In this document: positions 1 through 8,609 of the stretch, piece after piece
Numbering within the stretch: the stretch's first letter is position 1
Layout of the letters: each line of letters begins with the position of its first letter
NCBI GenBank assembly: GCA_963556045.3
Contig: CAUVYA020000002.1
Coordinates: 1,860,001 to 1,924,000 of the forward strand
Reading direction: 5' to 3'
Source of the DNA: UBA4781 sp963556045
Lineage (GTDB): Bacteria; Chloroflexota; Anaerolineae; Anaerolineales; Anaerolineaceae
Length of the DNA stretch: 64,000 nt
The notes under the pieces: generated by a model
Told to the model about the DNA's origin: nothing
Database searches by the model: none
Seen by the model: only the letters and a program-made list of their open reading frames with translations
Position numbers and translations under genes: made by a program

Positions 1-1
1 T

Positions 2-1099
2 GTGTCGGATTTGCCGGCGCCGATGGTCAGTCGCGTGAATGACTTGCAAATACCCACCAATACGAGTGTCCCGGCTACCATTGCACCCACTCCATTGGTT
101 TCCCCCACTCCCACACTGATTCCCACACCGATCCCCGCAGAGGTGGTTCTGACTGCTCCTGCTTATGATGAAGTCAAAGACAAGCAGGATTGGAATAATT
201 GTGGACCGGCTACCCTTGCGCTCACCCTGAGAACATACGGCTGGGATGGTGATCAGTATGATGTTTCCAAGATCGTCAAACCCACACGTGACGACCGTAA
301 TGTCAATGTAGATGAATTGGTCTACTATGTCCACAATTATGCCGGGTGGCTCAAAGCAGAATTTCGAGTGGGGGGGAATATTGAGCGCATCAAAGAATTG
401 ATCGCCGCCGGCTTTCCGGTGATGATCGAGGAATCTTTTACCACAGACCGTCAGTACTGGCCGGAAGATGACCTGTGGTCAGGGCATTATTTGCTGATCA
501 CAGGGTTCAATGATGCTACCCGTACTTTTATTGTTCAGGATACCGAGCTGGGAGCCAATCAGAGTATCAACTATGAGATCCTCGATCGGAACTGGCAATC
601 CTTCAACCGGGTTTACATTATTGTGTATCGTCCAGAACAGGAAGAAATTTTAAAAAGTGTTCTGGGAGATGATTGGGATGAGGAAAAGAATCGTGAGAAC
701 GCCCTGGCTGTATCCCAGCAGGAAACACAGACCGATCCTCAGAGTGCTTTTGCTTGGTTCAACCTGGGAACGAATCTGACATCCTTCAAGCGTTACACGG
801 AAGCTGCGCAGGCTTATGATACTGCCCGCAGTCTGGGCTTGCCGCAGCGCATGCTGCGCTACCAGTTTGGTCCTTTCATCGCCTACTTCCAGACAGGCAG
901 GACCGAAGATGTGATGACCCTTACCAGGTATGCCCTCGAGATCTCACGCACATCGGAAGAAGCCATGCTGTGGCGGGGCTGGGCATTCTATCAAAATGGA
1001 GACGAAGAAACAGCCCTCAAATATTTTCGCGATGCGTTAAAGATCCGCGAAGATTATGAGGATGCTCTATGGGCGATCGATTATATGAGTGCGAATTAA
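2..1099 (+). CDS. C39-like cysteine peptidase with C-terminal TPR repeats (5' end probably cut)
   Basis: The frame is open to the window edge, so the true start, probably with a signal peptide or membrane anchor, may lie upstream; the first visible codon is GTG. A Pro/Thr-rich linker (about residues 18-46) leads to a C39-type papain fold: Cys67 in NNCGPA, His162 in GHYLLITG and Asp180 in VQDTE are in the right order for a catalytic triad. Residues about 220-360 look like TPR repeats (AWFNLGTNL, AMLWRGWAFYQNGD). The fold is known from peptidase C39-like family 2, found in many secreted bacterial proteins. The substrate is unknown. A HAD hydrolase follows after 6 nt, so the two may be cotranscribed. 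It lacks any ABC domain and so is not a bacteriocin exporter. Confidence 0.75.
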   Translation: MSDLPAPMVSRVNDLQIPTNTSVPATIAPTPLVSPTPTLIPTPIPAEVVLTAPAYDEVKDKQDWNNCGPATLALTLRTYGWDGDQYDVSKIVKPTRDDRNVNVDELVYYVHNYAGWLKAEFRVGGNIERIKELIAAGFPVMIEESFTTDRQYWPEDDLWSGHYLLITGFNDATRTFIVQDTELGANQSINYEILDRNWQSFNRVYIIVYRPEQEEILKSVLGDDWDEEKNRENALAVSQQETQTDPQSAFAWFNLGTNLTSFKRYTEAAQAYDTARSLGLPQRMLRYQFGPFIAYFQTGRTEDVMTLTRYALEISRTSEEAMLWRGWAFYQNGDEETALKYFRDALKIREDYEDALWAIDYMSAN

Positions 1100-1105
1100 A
1101 TATTT

Positions 1106-1786
1106 GTGATGAATACGATCCTATCTGAGATCGAAGCAATTCTATTTGATATTGATGGTACCCTCAGCGATTCTGATGATTATATTATTGAAGAGGTATC
1201 CCACCGATTGCGTTTTCTGCATTTCCTGTGGGGTGAGCAGAAGATCAAAAAATTTGCCCGTGCACTGGTCAGTATAGGGATGTTTAATTTCAACGCCCTG
1301 TACCACTGGATCGACCGGATGGGAATAGATGACTTCTTTGCTAAGACTTTCCCCCATAAGAAAAATCTCGCTCATCAGGGATTTGAAAAAGACCACTCCT
1401 TGATAGATGGAGTTAAGGAAATGCTGCTGGAGTTACAGGGCAGCTATCATTTGGCGATTGTAAGCGTGCGCAGCGCACAGGGTGTTGAGCGCTTTCTTCA
1501 ACAATTCTCTCTGCATTCGTTTTTCGAAGTTAAGGTTTCTGCACAAACCTGCTACTATACCAAACCTTTCCCTCACCCACTGCTTTACGCAGCGGAGAAG
1601 ATGCATGTCGAACCGGCACACTGTCTGATGGTAGGAGATACCGCAGTGGATATTTTAGCGGGCAAGGCTGCCGGGATGAAAACAATCGCTGTGCTGTCCG
1701 GATTTGGAACCCTCAAGGAACTGCGCAAGGCGGGCTCAGATCATATCCTCTCATCTGCGCACGATCTTCTCCCTTTACTGCGTTAA
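1106..1786 (+). CDS. HAD-superfamily hydrolase (phosphoglycolate phosphatase-like)
   Basis: The protein has the HAD motif I DIDGT (Asp15, Asp17), a helical cap domain (about 25-90), motif II around VSVRSAQG, and motif III/IV GDTAVDILAGKAAGM near residues 177-191. These residues support a Mg-dependent phosphatase of the Gph/PgmB type acting in the cytosol; the substrate cannot be read from sequence. The start is GTG at 1106 or ATG at 1109, directly after the C39-like gene. The 3' end overlaps the convergent btuD gene by 12 nt, so no separate terminator fits between them. Confidence 0.8.
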   Translation: MMNTILSEIEAILFDIDGTLSDSDDYIIEEVSHRLRFLHFLWGEQKIKKFARALVSIGMFNFNALYHWIDRMGIDDFFAKTFPHKKNLAHQGFEKDHSLIDGVKEMLLELQGSYHLAIVSVRSAQGVERFLQQFSLHSFFEVKVSAQTCYYTKPFPHPLLYAAEKMHVEPAHCLMVGDTAVDILAGKAAGMKTIAVLSGFGTLKELRKAGSDHILSSAHDLLPLLR

Positions 1787-2554
1787 GTATTCGGGATAGA
1801 TAAAAGCAGGAATACCATCCTTCCCCTCTTTGATCTGAATGGGATACTGATATACCTTCGAAAGGCGTTTTTCGGTTAATACTTCAGATGGTTTACCATC
1901 GGCGATCACTTTCCCTTTGGAAAGCAGCAGAATTTCATCACAAAAGCGCAGCGCTTGATTCAGGTCATGCATGGCAATGATGACGGAGGTTTTTTCTTTC
2001 TTCACATGTTCGAACAATAAGGCAAGGAATTCCATCTGGTAGCGAATATCAAGATGGGTAGTTGGTTCATCAAGAAGCAGCAAAGGTGTTTGTTGTGCAA
2101 AGGCGCGTGCCAGAACCACACGCTGTTGCTCCCCCCCCGATAGTGTTTCTGCAGGCTGGTCAGCCAGTTGGAGAACATTGGTGCGCTGCATGGCTTTTTG
2201 GACGATTTGATCATCTTTTTTGTTAGTCCGCCCGAACCAATTGAGATAGGGGGTTCTTCCCATACTGACGATTTGTTCCACCGTGAAACCGGCAGGAATG
2301 ATCCTGTTTTGCGATACGGTTGCAATTAACTGGGCTCGTTCCTGCGGGGGCAGAGAAGTCATATCTTTTTTCTTAAAATGGATTTTGCCCGAATCAACGA
2401 GCAGAGAGCCATTGATCGTTCTGATTAAAGATGTTTTTCCGGCGCCATTGGGTCCAATCAGACCGAGTATTTTGCTCTTGTGTAATTTAAATGAAACATC
2501 ATCAAGAATTGTGGTTTTTTCAAATGAAAAAGAAACATTTTCTACCGATAACAT
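1775..2554 (-). CDS. btuD: ABC transporter ATP-binding protein, cobalamin import
   Basis: This 259-aa ATPase has Walker A GPNGAGKT (about residues 34-41), the signature LSGGEQQRV, Walker B LLLLDEP and the H-loop MHDLNQ, as in the FecE/BtuD/HmuV family. It powers the permease encoded just upstream (3-nt gap). The family serves siderophore, heme and B12 uptake; the B12 riboswitch in front of the operon decides for cobalamin or a related corrinoid. It is the last gene of the three-gene operon and overlaps the HAD gene tail to tail. Confidence 0.88.
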   Translation of the reverse strand: MLSVENVSFSFEKTTILDDVSFKLHKSKILGLIGPNGAGKTSLIRTINGSLLVDSGKIHFKKKDMTSLPPQERAQLIATVSQNRIIPAGFTVEQIVSMGRTPYLNWFGRTNKKDDQIVQKAMQRTNVLQLADQPAETLSGGEQQRVVLARAFAQQTPLLLLDEPTTHLDIRYQMEFLALLFEHVKKEKTSVIIAMHDLNQALRFCDEILLLSKGKVIADGKPSEVLTEKRLSKVYQYPIQIKEGKDGIPAFIYPEYLTQ

Positions 2555-2557
2555 TGC

Positions 2558-3589
2558 TCACCACATCTTTCTTTTGGTTCGCCGCAGGATATACAGGAAG
2601 AACGGTGCTCCCAGCAGGATGGTAATGACTCCTACGGGGATCTCTTGAGGAGCGAGCAGCTTGCGTGCGGCAATATCTGCCAGCAGCAAAAAGATCGCAC
2701 CGCCCAGCGCTGAGTAGGGGAGTATACGGCGGTAATCATTTCCAACCATGCGTCTTAAGATATGCGGTACAACCAGACCTACAAACGCGATCGTACCGGA
2801 GAATGCAACTGCCGCAGCCGTGGTCAGGCTGGCTGCCACAATGATCATCAGGCGCACTTTCTTAACCGGCACACCCATTTGCTGCGCTTCTTCATCACCG
2901 AACTGCAATACATTCAATTGGTACCCCATGCTGATCAGAGAGATGATGCCGATCAGAATATACGGCGCGGCTGCCAGCACGGGTTTCCAGCCCACCAGGG
3001 TGCTGCCGCCCATCATCCATACGATCGCACGTCGTAATTCCCCTCCGGCGTTAAGAAGCAAAAAGGATGTCAGCGCATTGGAAAAAGAACTGACCGCCAC
3101 ACCCGCCAGTATGAGTGTGGTGTTGTGGATGGTCTTTCCTACTTTTGCCAGTGAATAGACCAGGAACACTGCCAGCATTGCCCCGCTAAATGCGCTAATT
3201 GGAATTGCGAAATATCCCTGTATCTCCTGCGGCCACTGGATGGTCATGGCAATGATGGACCCCAGCCCAGCCCCGGATGCCACTCCGATCAGATAAGGAT
3301 CAGCCAGCGGGTTTTGAAATAACCCCTGATATGCGCCGCCGCTGGTTGCCAGCGCAGCACCTACCAGCACTACCAGCAGCGTGCGGGGGATACGCAGCTG
3401 AAAAAGGATATTGGCGTATTTTTCCTGTACTGGTGAGAGGGTGATATCACCCAGCACCCTCTCACGCACGATTACGAAGAAGTCTTGAAAAGGAATATCA
3501 ACGCTTCCGAGCACGATGCTCAGAAGCGTGGCAATGAGAACACCCGCCCCCAGGATTCCCCCCCACTTTGACAGGTTGTTCTTTTTCAT
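2558..3589 (-). CDS. btuC: ABC transporter permease, cobalamin import (FecCD/BtuC family)
   Basis: The 343-aa polytopic membrane protein has about nine to ten hydrophobic helices and typical FecCD motifs: RIPRTL near residue 69, GAALATSGGAYQGLFQNPLADPYLIG, and GTIAFVGLVVPHILRR near residue 270. It forms the channel of a type II importer with BtuD. Its ATG overlaps the btuF stop in an ATGA junction, which suggests translational coupling. Length is normal for the family. Confidence 0.88.
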   Translation of the reverse strand: MKKNNLSKWGGILGAGVLIATLLSIVLGSVDIPFQDFFVIVRERVLGDITLSPVQEKYANILFQLRIPRTLLVVLVGAALATSGGAYQGLFQNPLADPYLIGVASGAGLGSIIAMTIQWPQEIQGYFAIPISAFSGAMLAVFLVYSLAKVGKTIHNTTLILAGVAVSSFSNALTSFLLLNAGGELRRAIVWMMGGSTLVGWKPVLAAAPYILIGIISLISMGYQLNVLQFGDEEAQQMGVPVKKVRLMIIVAASLTTAAAVAFSGTIAFVGLVVPHILRRMVGNDYRRILPYSALGGAIFLLLADIAARKLLAPQEIPVGVITILLGAPFFLYILRRTKRKMW

Positions 3590-4536
3590 TCAAAAGCCTC
3601 CGGATGGATAACCCGTGCCAGGGCTTCCAATCCATCAATCAGACGAGGACCGGGACGAGCCAGCAGGTTATCATCAAAAGGCAGCGCATTTCCGGATTGA
3701 ACCGCGCTCAGAGTACCCCAGCCTTCCCGCTCTGCCAGGCTTTCAGGGGTGATGCCCCACACGGAATCGCCCAGCAGGATGAGGTCAGGGTCCTGAATGA
3801 GCAGTTCTTCCAGGCTGATCTGCGCCCAGGAGGCTTCCAGTGCATCTCCTACGTTCTTCCCGCCCGCCTGGCTGATCAATGTGCTGTAAAACGTATTCTG
3901 CCCGGGAGTGTATGGTTTGGTCGGGTCGGTTGCATCCAATTCATAAAAAACGGTTGGTGTAGTTGTTGTTTTCTCAATGGCTGAATCAACCGCTGCCACC
4001 CGTTCCTGTATGTCGGCGATGACCTGCTGTGCAGTATCATCATTACCGCTCAAGAGACCTACATTCAGGATATTTGTGTAGAGGTCATCCATGGTGAGTG
4101 GATTGCTGATGTAAAAAACCGGAATGCCAAGATCTTCGATAGACTGCACCAGCTCTGCTGTATTGATCTCGGCAGCCAGAACCAGATCTGGCTCGAGGTT
4201 CAGCAGCATTTCAAGGTTATATTCTGAATACCCACCGCCTATGTCGGGTAAAGCGGATGCTTCTGCCGGATAGTCAGAAAAACTGTCTCTTCCGATAGTT
4301 TGATCACCGGCGCCCACCGCATACAGTAATTCTGTATTGGAAGGGGACAAACTCACAATTTGGGTTGCCGGGTTCGCAAGGGTCACCTCGCGACCAAGAC
4401 CGTCCGTCAGGATGATGGATGTGGAAATCGCTTCCGCCGGCGCATCCACTACCACAGTGCTGGATGCAGTTCCGCAGCCCGTCAGGATAGAACTGATCAG
4501 GATCAGTGGAAGCAGGATTTTATAAAGTCTTTTCAT
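3586..4536 (-). CDS. btuF: Cobalamin ABC transporter substrate-binding lipoprotein
   Basis: This is a periplasmic-binding-type protein (BtuF/FhuD fold) with a lipoprotein signal; the lipobox LTGC puts the acylated Cys at residue 21. The body has the family features IVSLSPSNTELLYAVGAG and the late segment ending in ARPGPRLIDGLE. An in-frame ATG lies at 4557, but the one at 4536 is preferred: GGAG sits 6 nt before it and it begins a normal signal peptide (MKRLYKILLPL). It captures the corrinoid outside the membrane and hands it to BtuCD. It is first in the operon, behind the riboswitch at 4655-4778. Confidence 0.88.
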   Translation of the reverse strand: MKRLYKILLPLILISSILTGCGTASSTVVVDAPAEAISTSIILTDGLGREVTLANPATQIVSLSPSNTELLYAVGAGDQTIGRDSFSDYPAEASALPDIGGGYSEYNLEMLLNLEPDLVLAAEINTAELVQSIEDLGIPVFYISNPLTMDDLYTNILNVGLLSGNDDTAQQVIADIQERVAAVDSAIEKTTTTPTVFYELDATDPTKPYTPGQNTFYSTLISQAGGKNVGDALEASWAQISLEELLIQDPDLILLGDSVWGITPESLAEREGWGTLSAVQSGNALPFDDNLLARPGPRLIDGLEALARVIHPEAFE

Positions 4537-4568
4537 TTTATTCTCCATGAATTTCAAGTATTTAAATC

Positions 4569-4591
4569 AAAAAATCTGCCTTTTGACAGAT
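4569..4591 (-). terminator. Intrinsic terminator in the btuFCD leader
   Basis: On the minus strand a 7-bp stem (ATCTGTC/GGCAGAT) with an AAAA loop is followed by a run of T. It lies between the cobalamin aptamer and the btuF start codon, the place of an expression platform. It implies that ligand-bound RNA ends transcription early. Confidence 0.75.
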
Positions 4592-4654
4592 CAGGGTTTG
4601 TTTCTATTTATCACCGGTCACCTCCTATCCACGAGAGCGTGTTAGTTCTATTTC

Positions 4655-4778
4655 GTTCTGGTGGTCGACCTGGCTTGGTATAAAACCTTACAGTTGCGGG
4701 ACAGCACCGGACTTTCTATTGAATAGAGCACCGGTTTCGCCTTAACGTCCTTCCATCCGGGGAAAGGACACCAGAACA
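4655..4778 (-). promoter_or_regulatory. Cobalamin (B12) riboswitch aptamer
   Basis: The minus strand holds the B12-box core GCTGTCCCGCAACTGTAA (about 4707-4690) and a downstream AGCCAGG-TCGACC segment. The ends GTTCTGGTG (4778-4770) and CACCAGAAC (4663-4655) pair as P1. These are the conserved parts of the cobalamin riboswitch family. It precedes btuF by about 120 nt, with a terminator hairpin between. The region 4537-4909 has no other gene: it holds this leader, its promoter and the metG upstream region. Confidence 0.93.
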
Positions 4779-4790
4779 CGATTAACGATT

Positions 4791-4819
4791 ATTGTATGCA
4801 GGAAACAAACAACCGTCAA
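4791..4819 (-). promoter_or_regulatory. Sigma-70 promoter for the btuFCD leader
   Basis: The minus strand reads TTGACG (4819-4814), a 17-nt spacer, then TACAAT (4796-4791). The predicted start near 4784 would put the riboswitch P1 at the very 5' end of the transcript. Confidence 0.75.
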
Positions 4820-4909
4820 GAGAGTTCTGTGGAAATTTTATCTGGCAGTACGGAACGAAGCGTATATCTTCATGATAAAATCGAGATTATTCTTAATCGG
4901 AGAGCTTTC

Positions 4910-6691
4910 ATGTCTGAAAATATCCTTGTCGCTGTTGCCTGGCCTTATGCAAATGCCGAGATCCACGCCGGAAATCTGGTTGGTTCGTACTTGCCGGCAG
5001 ATATTGTTGCCAGGTATCATCGTCTCAAGGGGAACAAGGTATTAATGGTATCGGGTAGTGATGCGCATGGTACTCCCATCTCGGTTCGCGCGGATGCGGA
5101 AGGGATCACCTCTCAAGAAGTGTATCAACGTTATCATGCAGGATTTCTGGATCTGTTCCAGAGCATGGGGATTACCTATGATCTCTTTACCTCTACACAC
5201 ACCAGCAACCATTTTAAGATTTCACAAACCATGTTTACTACTCTGCTGAAGAATGGTTTTCTATACAAAGAAAAACAGTTCCAGTGGTATTCACCCTCAC
5301 AAAAACGTTTTTTACCTGACCGCTATGTAGAAGGAACCTGCTATGAATGCGGTTTTGAAGGAGCGCGCAGCGATCAGTGTGATAACTGTGGAAATTTGCT
5401 GGAAGCGTCGAAATTATTGAATCCACGCAGCAAGATTGATGGGTCGGTGCCGGAATTACGGGAAACCGAGCATTTCTTTTTGGATCTAGCGGCTCTGCAG
5501 GAGGACGTAACCGATTTTCTGAACGAACGGCAAGACTACTGGCGTCCCAATGTAGTACGCCAGTCTCTGGGGCAGATCCAGACTGAAGGCTTACGCGGCA
5601 GACCGATCACCCGTGATCTCGATTGGGGAATCCCGGTTCCTATCGTAGAATGGGACCAAAAATGCCTGTATGTGTGGTTTGAAGCTGTTATTGGATATCT
5701 TTCGGCTTCTATTGAATGGAGCAAGCTGGAAGGCAAGGATGCTGCCTGGCGGGATTGGTGGAAGAATGAAAGTGCAAGAACCTTCTATTTTATCGGCAAA
5801 GATAACATCCCATTCCATGCTATTATCTGGCCGGCTGAGTTGATCGGCGTTGGTGAGAAATTCGATGAATTATATGGTGAAAAAGACCCACAAAAATTTG
5901 TGCTCCCCTACGATGTGCCTGCCAATGAATTCCTGAATTTGGAAGGAAAGAAAATATCAGGCAGCCGTAATTGGGCTGTATGGGGCAAGGATTTTCTCTC
6001 CCGCTATGACCCGGATGCTTTTCGTTATTATCTAACGGCAATCATGCCAGAGTCGCGTGATTCCGATTGGGATTGGGAGGAGTTTTATCATCGCAATAAT
6101 GACGAATTGGTAGCTACCTGGGGGAATCTAGTCAATCGGGTGCTGTCTTTCGCCTATAAATACTGGGAAGGGGTTGTTCCTGATCCCGGGGCACTTACTC
6201 CCATTGATACCCAATTACTGGATACGATTGAAGGTGGATTTGACAGCGTCGGTCGTGAGCTGGAGCAGGTGCATTTACGCGCTGCACTGGGTGAAGTGAT
6301 GCGTCTGGCAAGCGAGGTCAATAAGTATCTTGACCAGACTGCCCCCTGGACAACCATTAAAGAAGATAAACAGGCGGCAGCCAGAGCAATTTTTGTGGCT
6401 ATGAAAGCCATTGACTCTTTGAAAATCCTGTTTGCGCCATTTTTGCCCATTACCAGCCAGCAATTGCACGCTTTCATGGGTCATTCCGGTCAATTGTTCG
6501 GAACCCAGCATGTGGAAGAGATCCGTGATGACCTTGGGACGCATACTATTTTACGATATGATCCTTCTTCTGCTTCAGGGGAATGGAAAGCGAGCGACCT
6601 GCAGCCCGGCGCACCGTTTATCAAACCAGCTCCTTTGTTTAAAAAGCTGGATGATAGTATTATTGCGGAAGAGCGCCAGAGATTAGGATAA
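4910..6691 (+). CDS. metG: Methionyl-tRNA synthetase
   Basis: This class I synthetase charges tRNA-Met. It has the HIGH-type motif HAGN (residues 19-22), a zinc knuckle (CYECGFEG...CDNCGN) and the KMSKS-type motif KISGS near residue 348, followed by the helical anticodon-binding domain. The frame is open upstream to 4796, but the ATG at 4910 has GGAG 7 nt before it and begins directly with the catalytic fold (MSENILVAVAWPYANAEIHAG), giving 593 aa. The C-terminal EMAP-like dimerisation domain of longer MetRS forms is absent. It is divergent from btuFCD and converges with cinA 2 nt downstream. Confidence 0.93.
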   Translation: MSENILVAVAWPYANAEIHAGNLVGSYLPADIVARYHRLKGNKVLMVSGSDAHGTPISVRADAEGITSQEVYQRYHAGFLDLFQSMGITYDLFTSTHTSNHFKISQTMFTTLLKNGFLYKEKQFQWYSPSQKRFLPDRYVEGTCYECGFEGARSDQCDNCGNLLEASKLLNPRSKIDGSVPELRETEHFFLDLAALQEDVTDFLNERQDYWRPNVVRQSLGQIQTEGLRGRPITRDLDWGIPVPIVEWDQKCLYVWFEAVIGYLSASIEWSKLEGKDAAWRDWWKNESARTFYFIGKDNIPFHAIIWPAELIGVGEKFDELYGEKDPQKFVLPYDVPANEFLNLEGKKISGSRNWAVWGKDFLSRYDPDAFRYYLTAIMPESRDSDWDWEEFYHRNNDELVATWGNLVNRVLSFAYKYWEGVVPDPGALTPIDTQLLDTIEGGFDSVGRELEQVHLRAALGEVMRLASEVNKYLDQTAPWTTIKEDKQAAARAIFVAMKAIDSLKILFAPFLPITSQQLHAFMGHSGQLFGTQHVEEIRDDLGTHTILRYDPSSASGEWKASDLQPGAPFIKPAPLFKKLDDSIIAEERQRLG

Positions 6692-6693
6692 TA

Positions 6694-7200
6694 TTACGTT
6701 ATTTGTTCAATAAGCCATGTATAGGCGCCGAGTAAAGCCTGATCGGCGCTTTGATTTTTAATTGAAATGCGATCGCCCTGGAATTGAAAAGAAGCAGTGC
6801 GAATGTCACAATTGAAGCACCAGCCTATCCATACCAGTCCCACCGGCTTAGAAGCAGTCCCTCCATCCGGTCCTGCGATACCCGATATAGAGATGGTCAG
6901 CAGGCGGGTTCTATCACAAATAGATCCCATCCTGTTGGAAAGCCCGTCTGCCATTTCCACCACGGTTTCCCGGCTGACGGCGCCATATTCAGCGAGGGTC
7001 TTTTCCTTCACTCCCAGCCACTGCATCTTGGATGAGTAGGAATAGGTGACCATACTTCCCAGAAAATAGGCGGAAGACCCCGGGATATCCGTGATGCGGC
7101 TGGCTACCAAGCCGCCCGTGCAGGATTCGGCTGTTCCCAGGTACAATTCGTTTTGTTTTAGCAGTTCAGCGAGTTTTTCTTCAATTTTTATAGGATCCAT
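6694..7200 (-). CDS. CinA-type nicotinamide-nucleotide amidase
   Basis: The 168-aa product matches the C-terminal CinA domain alone (PncC type), which deamidates nicotinamide mononucleotide in NAD salvage. Family marks are GTAESCTGGLVASRITDIPGSS (catalytic Ser in AESCTGG), GAVSRET, and SGIAGPDGGT. The COG1058 N-terminal domain is absent, as in stand-alone PncC. The frame extends upstream to 7398, but that part is not conserved in character; the ATG at 7200 is preferred. A TATAAT lies only 6 nt before this ATG, so the message may be leaderless. Confidence 0.87.
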   Translation of the reverse strand: MDPIKIEEKLAELLKQNELYLGTAESCTGGLVASRITDIPGSSAYFLGSMVTYSYSSKMQWLGVKEKTLAEYGAVSRETVVEMADGLSNRMGSICDRTRLLTISISGIAGPDGGTASKPVGLVWIGWCFNCDIRTASFQFQGDRISIKNQSADQALLGAYTWLIEQIT

Positions 7201-7206
7201 GTTTTG

Positions 7207-7212
7207 ATTATA
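7207..7212 (-). promoter_or_regulatory. -10 element of cinA, likely leaderless transcript
   Basis: The minus strand has TATAAT at 7212-7207, six nt before the ATG at 7200. Transcription starting 7 nt after the -10 would begin at the start codon itself. No clear -35 is seen and no Shine-Dalgarno sequence fits. Confidence 0.5.
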
Positions 7213-7272
7213 ACGTTGTCGTGAAAAATAAGAAAATTCACAAAATCTACATAAAAAGCAAAAGTAGGGCGC

Positions 7273-7301
7273 TTGACCATAAAAAATTGGCATGTTATGA
7301 T
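7273..7301 (+). promoter_or_regulatory. Sigma-70 promoter of the LysM/M23 gene
   Basis: TTGACC (7273-7278), a 17-nt spacer and TATGAT (7296-7301) precede the gene at 7318. The predicted start near 7308 leaves a leader of about 10 nt that still carries GAGG. Confidence 0.65.
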
Positions 7302-7317
7302 GGCGCACGAGGTTTGA

Positions 7318-8532
7318 ATGGATGAAAATATTACATCGCATGATGTTCACGAAACTCAGGAATTGAAGAAACAAGAGCAGGTAGAGGAAATTCCACAATT
7401 CCTCACCCTGTGGGATCGCTTTTGGAAGCGCCTACAAAAGATCGGTTTGCATGATGTGATTTCACGGGTAACCACCATCCTGCTCACTGTAATTATGGTA
7501 TTTCTCATTGTCTGGGTCATGAAAACATTTTTCCTGCCGGAAGAAAAAGTGAATACAACTGCCAGCGGTGGACCATACGACGCTGAAGAGGCTGTGGATA
7601 CTGCCGAGCTATTATTGCCGGCGTATGAAGGCGTTGCTCCCGTAGAAGGGATTTCACGTTCTTCTGAGATCAACACTAGCATGGATGAAGCTGTGACTTC
7701 CCGATATGAAGTAGTGGAATATGAGGTGGTTGCAGGCGATACGTTAATAGGAATTGCAGAAAATTTTGGTCTGGAACCGGAGACGATACTGTGGTGCAAT
7801 TACGATACATTGCTTGATAATCCCGCTGCTATTTATCCCGGGCAGGTGCTCAAGATCTACCCAGCCGATGGAACAACCTATCGTTGGATGGAAGGGGATG
7901 GGCTGAATGGTGTATCGACCGGATTGAATGTCACTCCAGAAGCTATCATCGAATGGCCGGGAAACAATCTCAGTTACGAAACGATCGGTGATTATGCAAG
8001 TCCGAATATCGAAGTGGGAACGTTGATCTTTGCACCGGGTGGAACGCGCAGTTATTACGACTGGACGGCTGCCCTGTTCGTTCGCACAGATGCTGCCACT
8101 TCTCGCATCCTGGGACCCGGGCATTGTGAAGCTGTGTACAGCGGTCCCATTGGAACAGAAGCATTCGTGTGGCCCACTTCTGCAACATACATCTCCGGTT
8201 ATGAATACACGCCTGAGCTGAATCACTGGGGCATTGATATTGGCGGGGATCTGGGGAATCCGATCTATGCTGCTGATGCAGGTGTGATCGTGTATGCTGG
8301 CTGGAATGACTGGGGTTACGGGAATGTGATCGTGATCGACCATGGGAATGGCTGGCAGACGCTGTATGCCCACCTGAGTGAGGTCTATGTCAACTGCGGC
8401 GACTATGTCAATTCTGGAGGACAATTGATCGGTACTATGGGCAGCACCGGTAATTCCAGCGGACCGCACCTGCACTATGAGATGAGTTTGAACGGTAACC
8501 GCATGAATCCGCACCGTTATTACCCTTACTAG
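7318..8532 (+). CDS. Membrane-anchored LysM and M23 metallopeptidase
   Basis: This 404-aa protein has a cytosolic N-terminus, one membrane helix (about 50-72), a LysM domain (about 135-182), a second degenerate LysM-like segment (about 186-240) and a C-terminal M23 (lysostaphin/EnvC type) domain. Zinc and catalytic residues are intact: His303/Asp307 in HWGIDIGG, His352 in YAHLSE, His386 in HLHYE. It should bind and cut peptidoglycan cross-bridges outside the membrane. A paralogue with the same order of parts lies at 12055-13161. A strong terminator follows. Confidence 0.88.
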   Translation: MDENITSHDVHETQELKKQEQVEEIPQFLTLWDRFWKRLQKIGLHDVISRVTTILLTVIMVFLIVWVMKTFFLPEEKVNTTASGGPYDAEEAVDTAELLLPAYEGVAPVEGISRSSEINTSMDEAVTSRYEVVEYEVVAGDTLIGIAENFGLEPETILWCNYDTLLDNPAAIYPGQVLKIYPADGTTYRWMEGDGLNGVSTGLNVTPEAIIEWPGNNLSYETIGDYASPNIEVGTLIFAPGGTRSYYDWTAALFVRTDAATSRILGPGHCEAVYSGPIGTEAFVWPTSATYISGYEYTPELNHWGIDIGGDLGNPIYAADAGVIVYAGWNDWGYGNVIVIDHGNGWQTLYAHLSEVYVNCGDYVNSGGQLIGTMGSTGNSSGPHLHYEMSLNGNRMNPHRYYPY

Positions 8533-8542
8533 CTTCTATACC

Positions 8543-8576
8543 TGAGGGAGGTGCATCCACCTCCCTCATTTTTTTT
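8543..8576 (+). terminator. Intrinsic terminator after the LysM/M23 gene
   Basis: An 11-bp perfect stem (TGAGGGAGGTG/CACCTCCCTCA) with a 4-nt loop is followed by eight T. Confidence 0.9.
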
Positions 8577-8609
8577 CTTCTCCCGCTATAATTGAGTCAG
8601 GAGGCAAAT

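Noticed and set aside
4796..4909. Upstream extension of the metG frame.
   Set aside because: It overlaps the btuFCD promoter, has no ribosome site, and the extra residues have no likeness to MetRS; the ATG at 4910 has GGAG and the usual N-terminus.
8587..8592. TATAAT upstream of the Memo-like gene.
   Set aside because: The position 17-23 nt before is inside the terminator stem and has no -35 likeness; a start there would leave only the ribosome site as leader. It may be chance.
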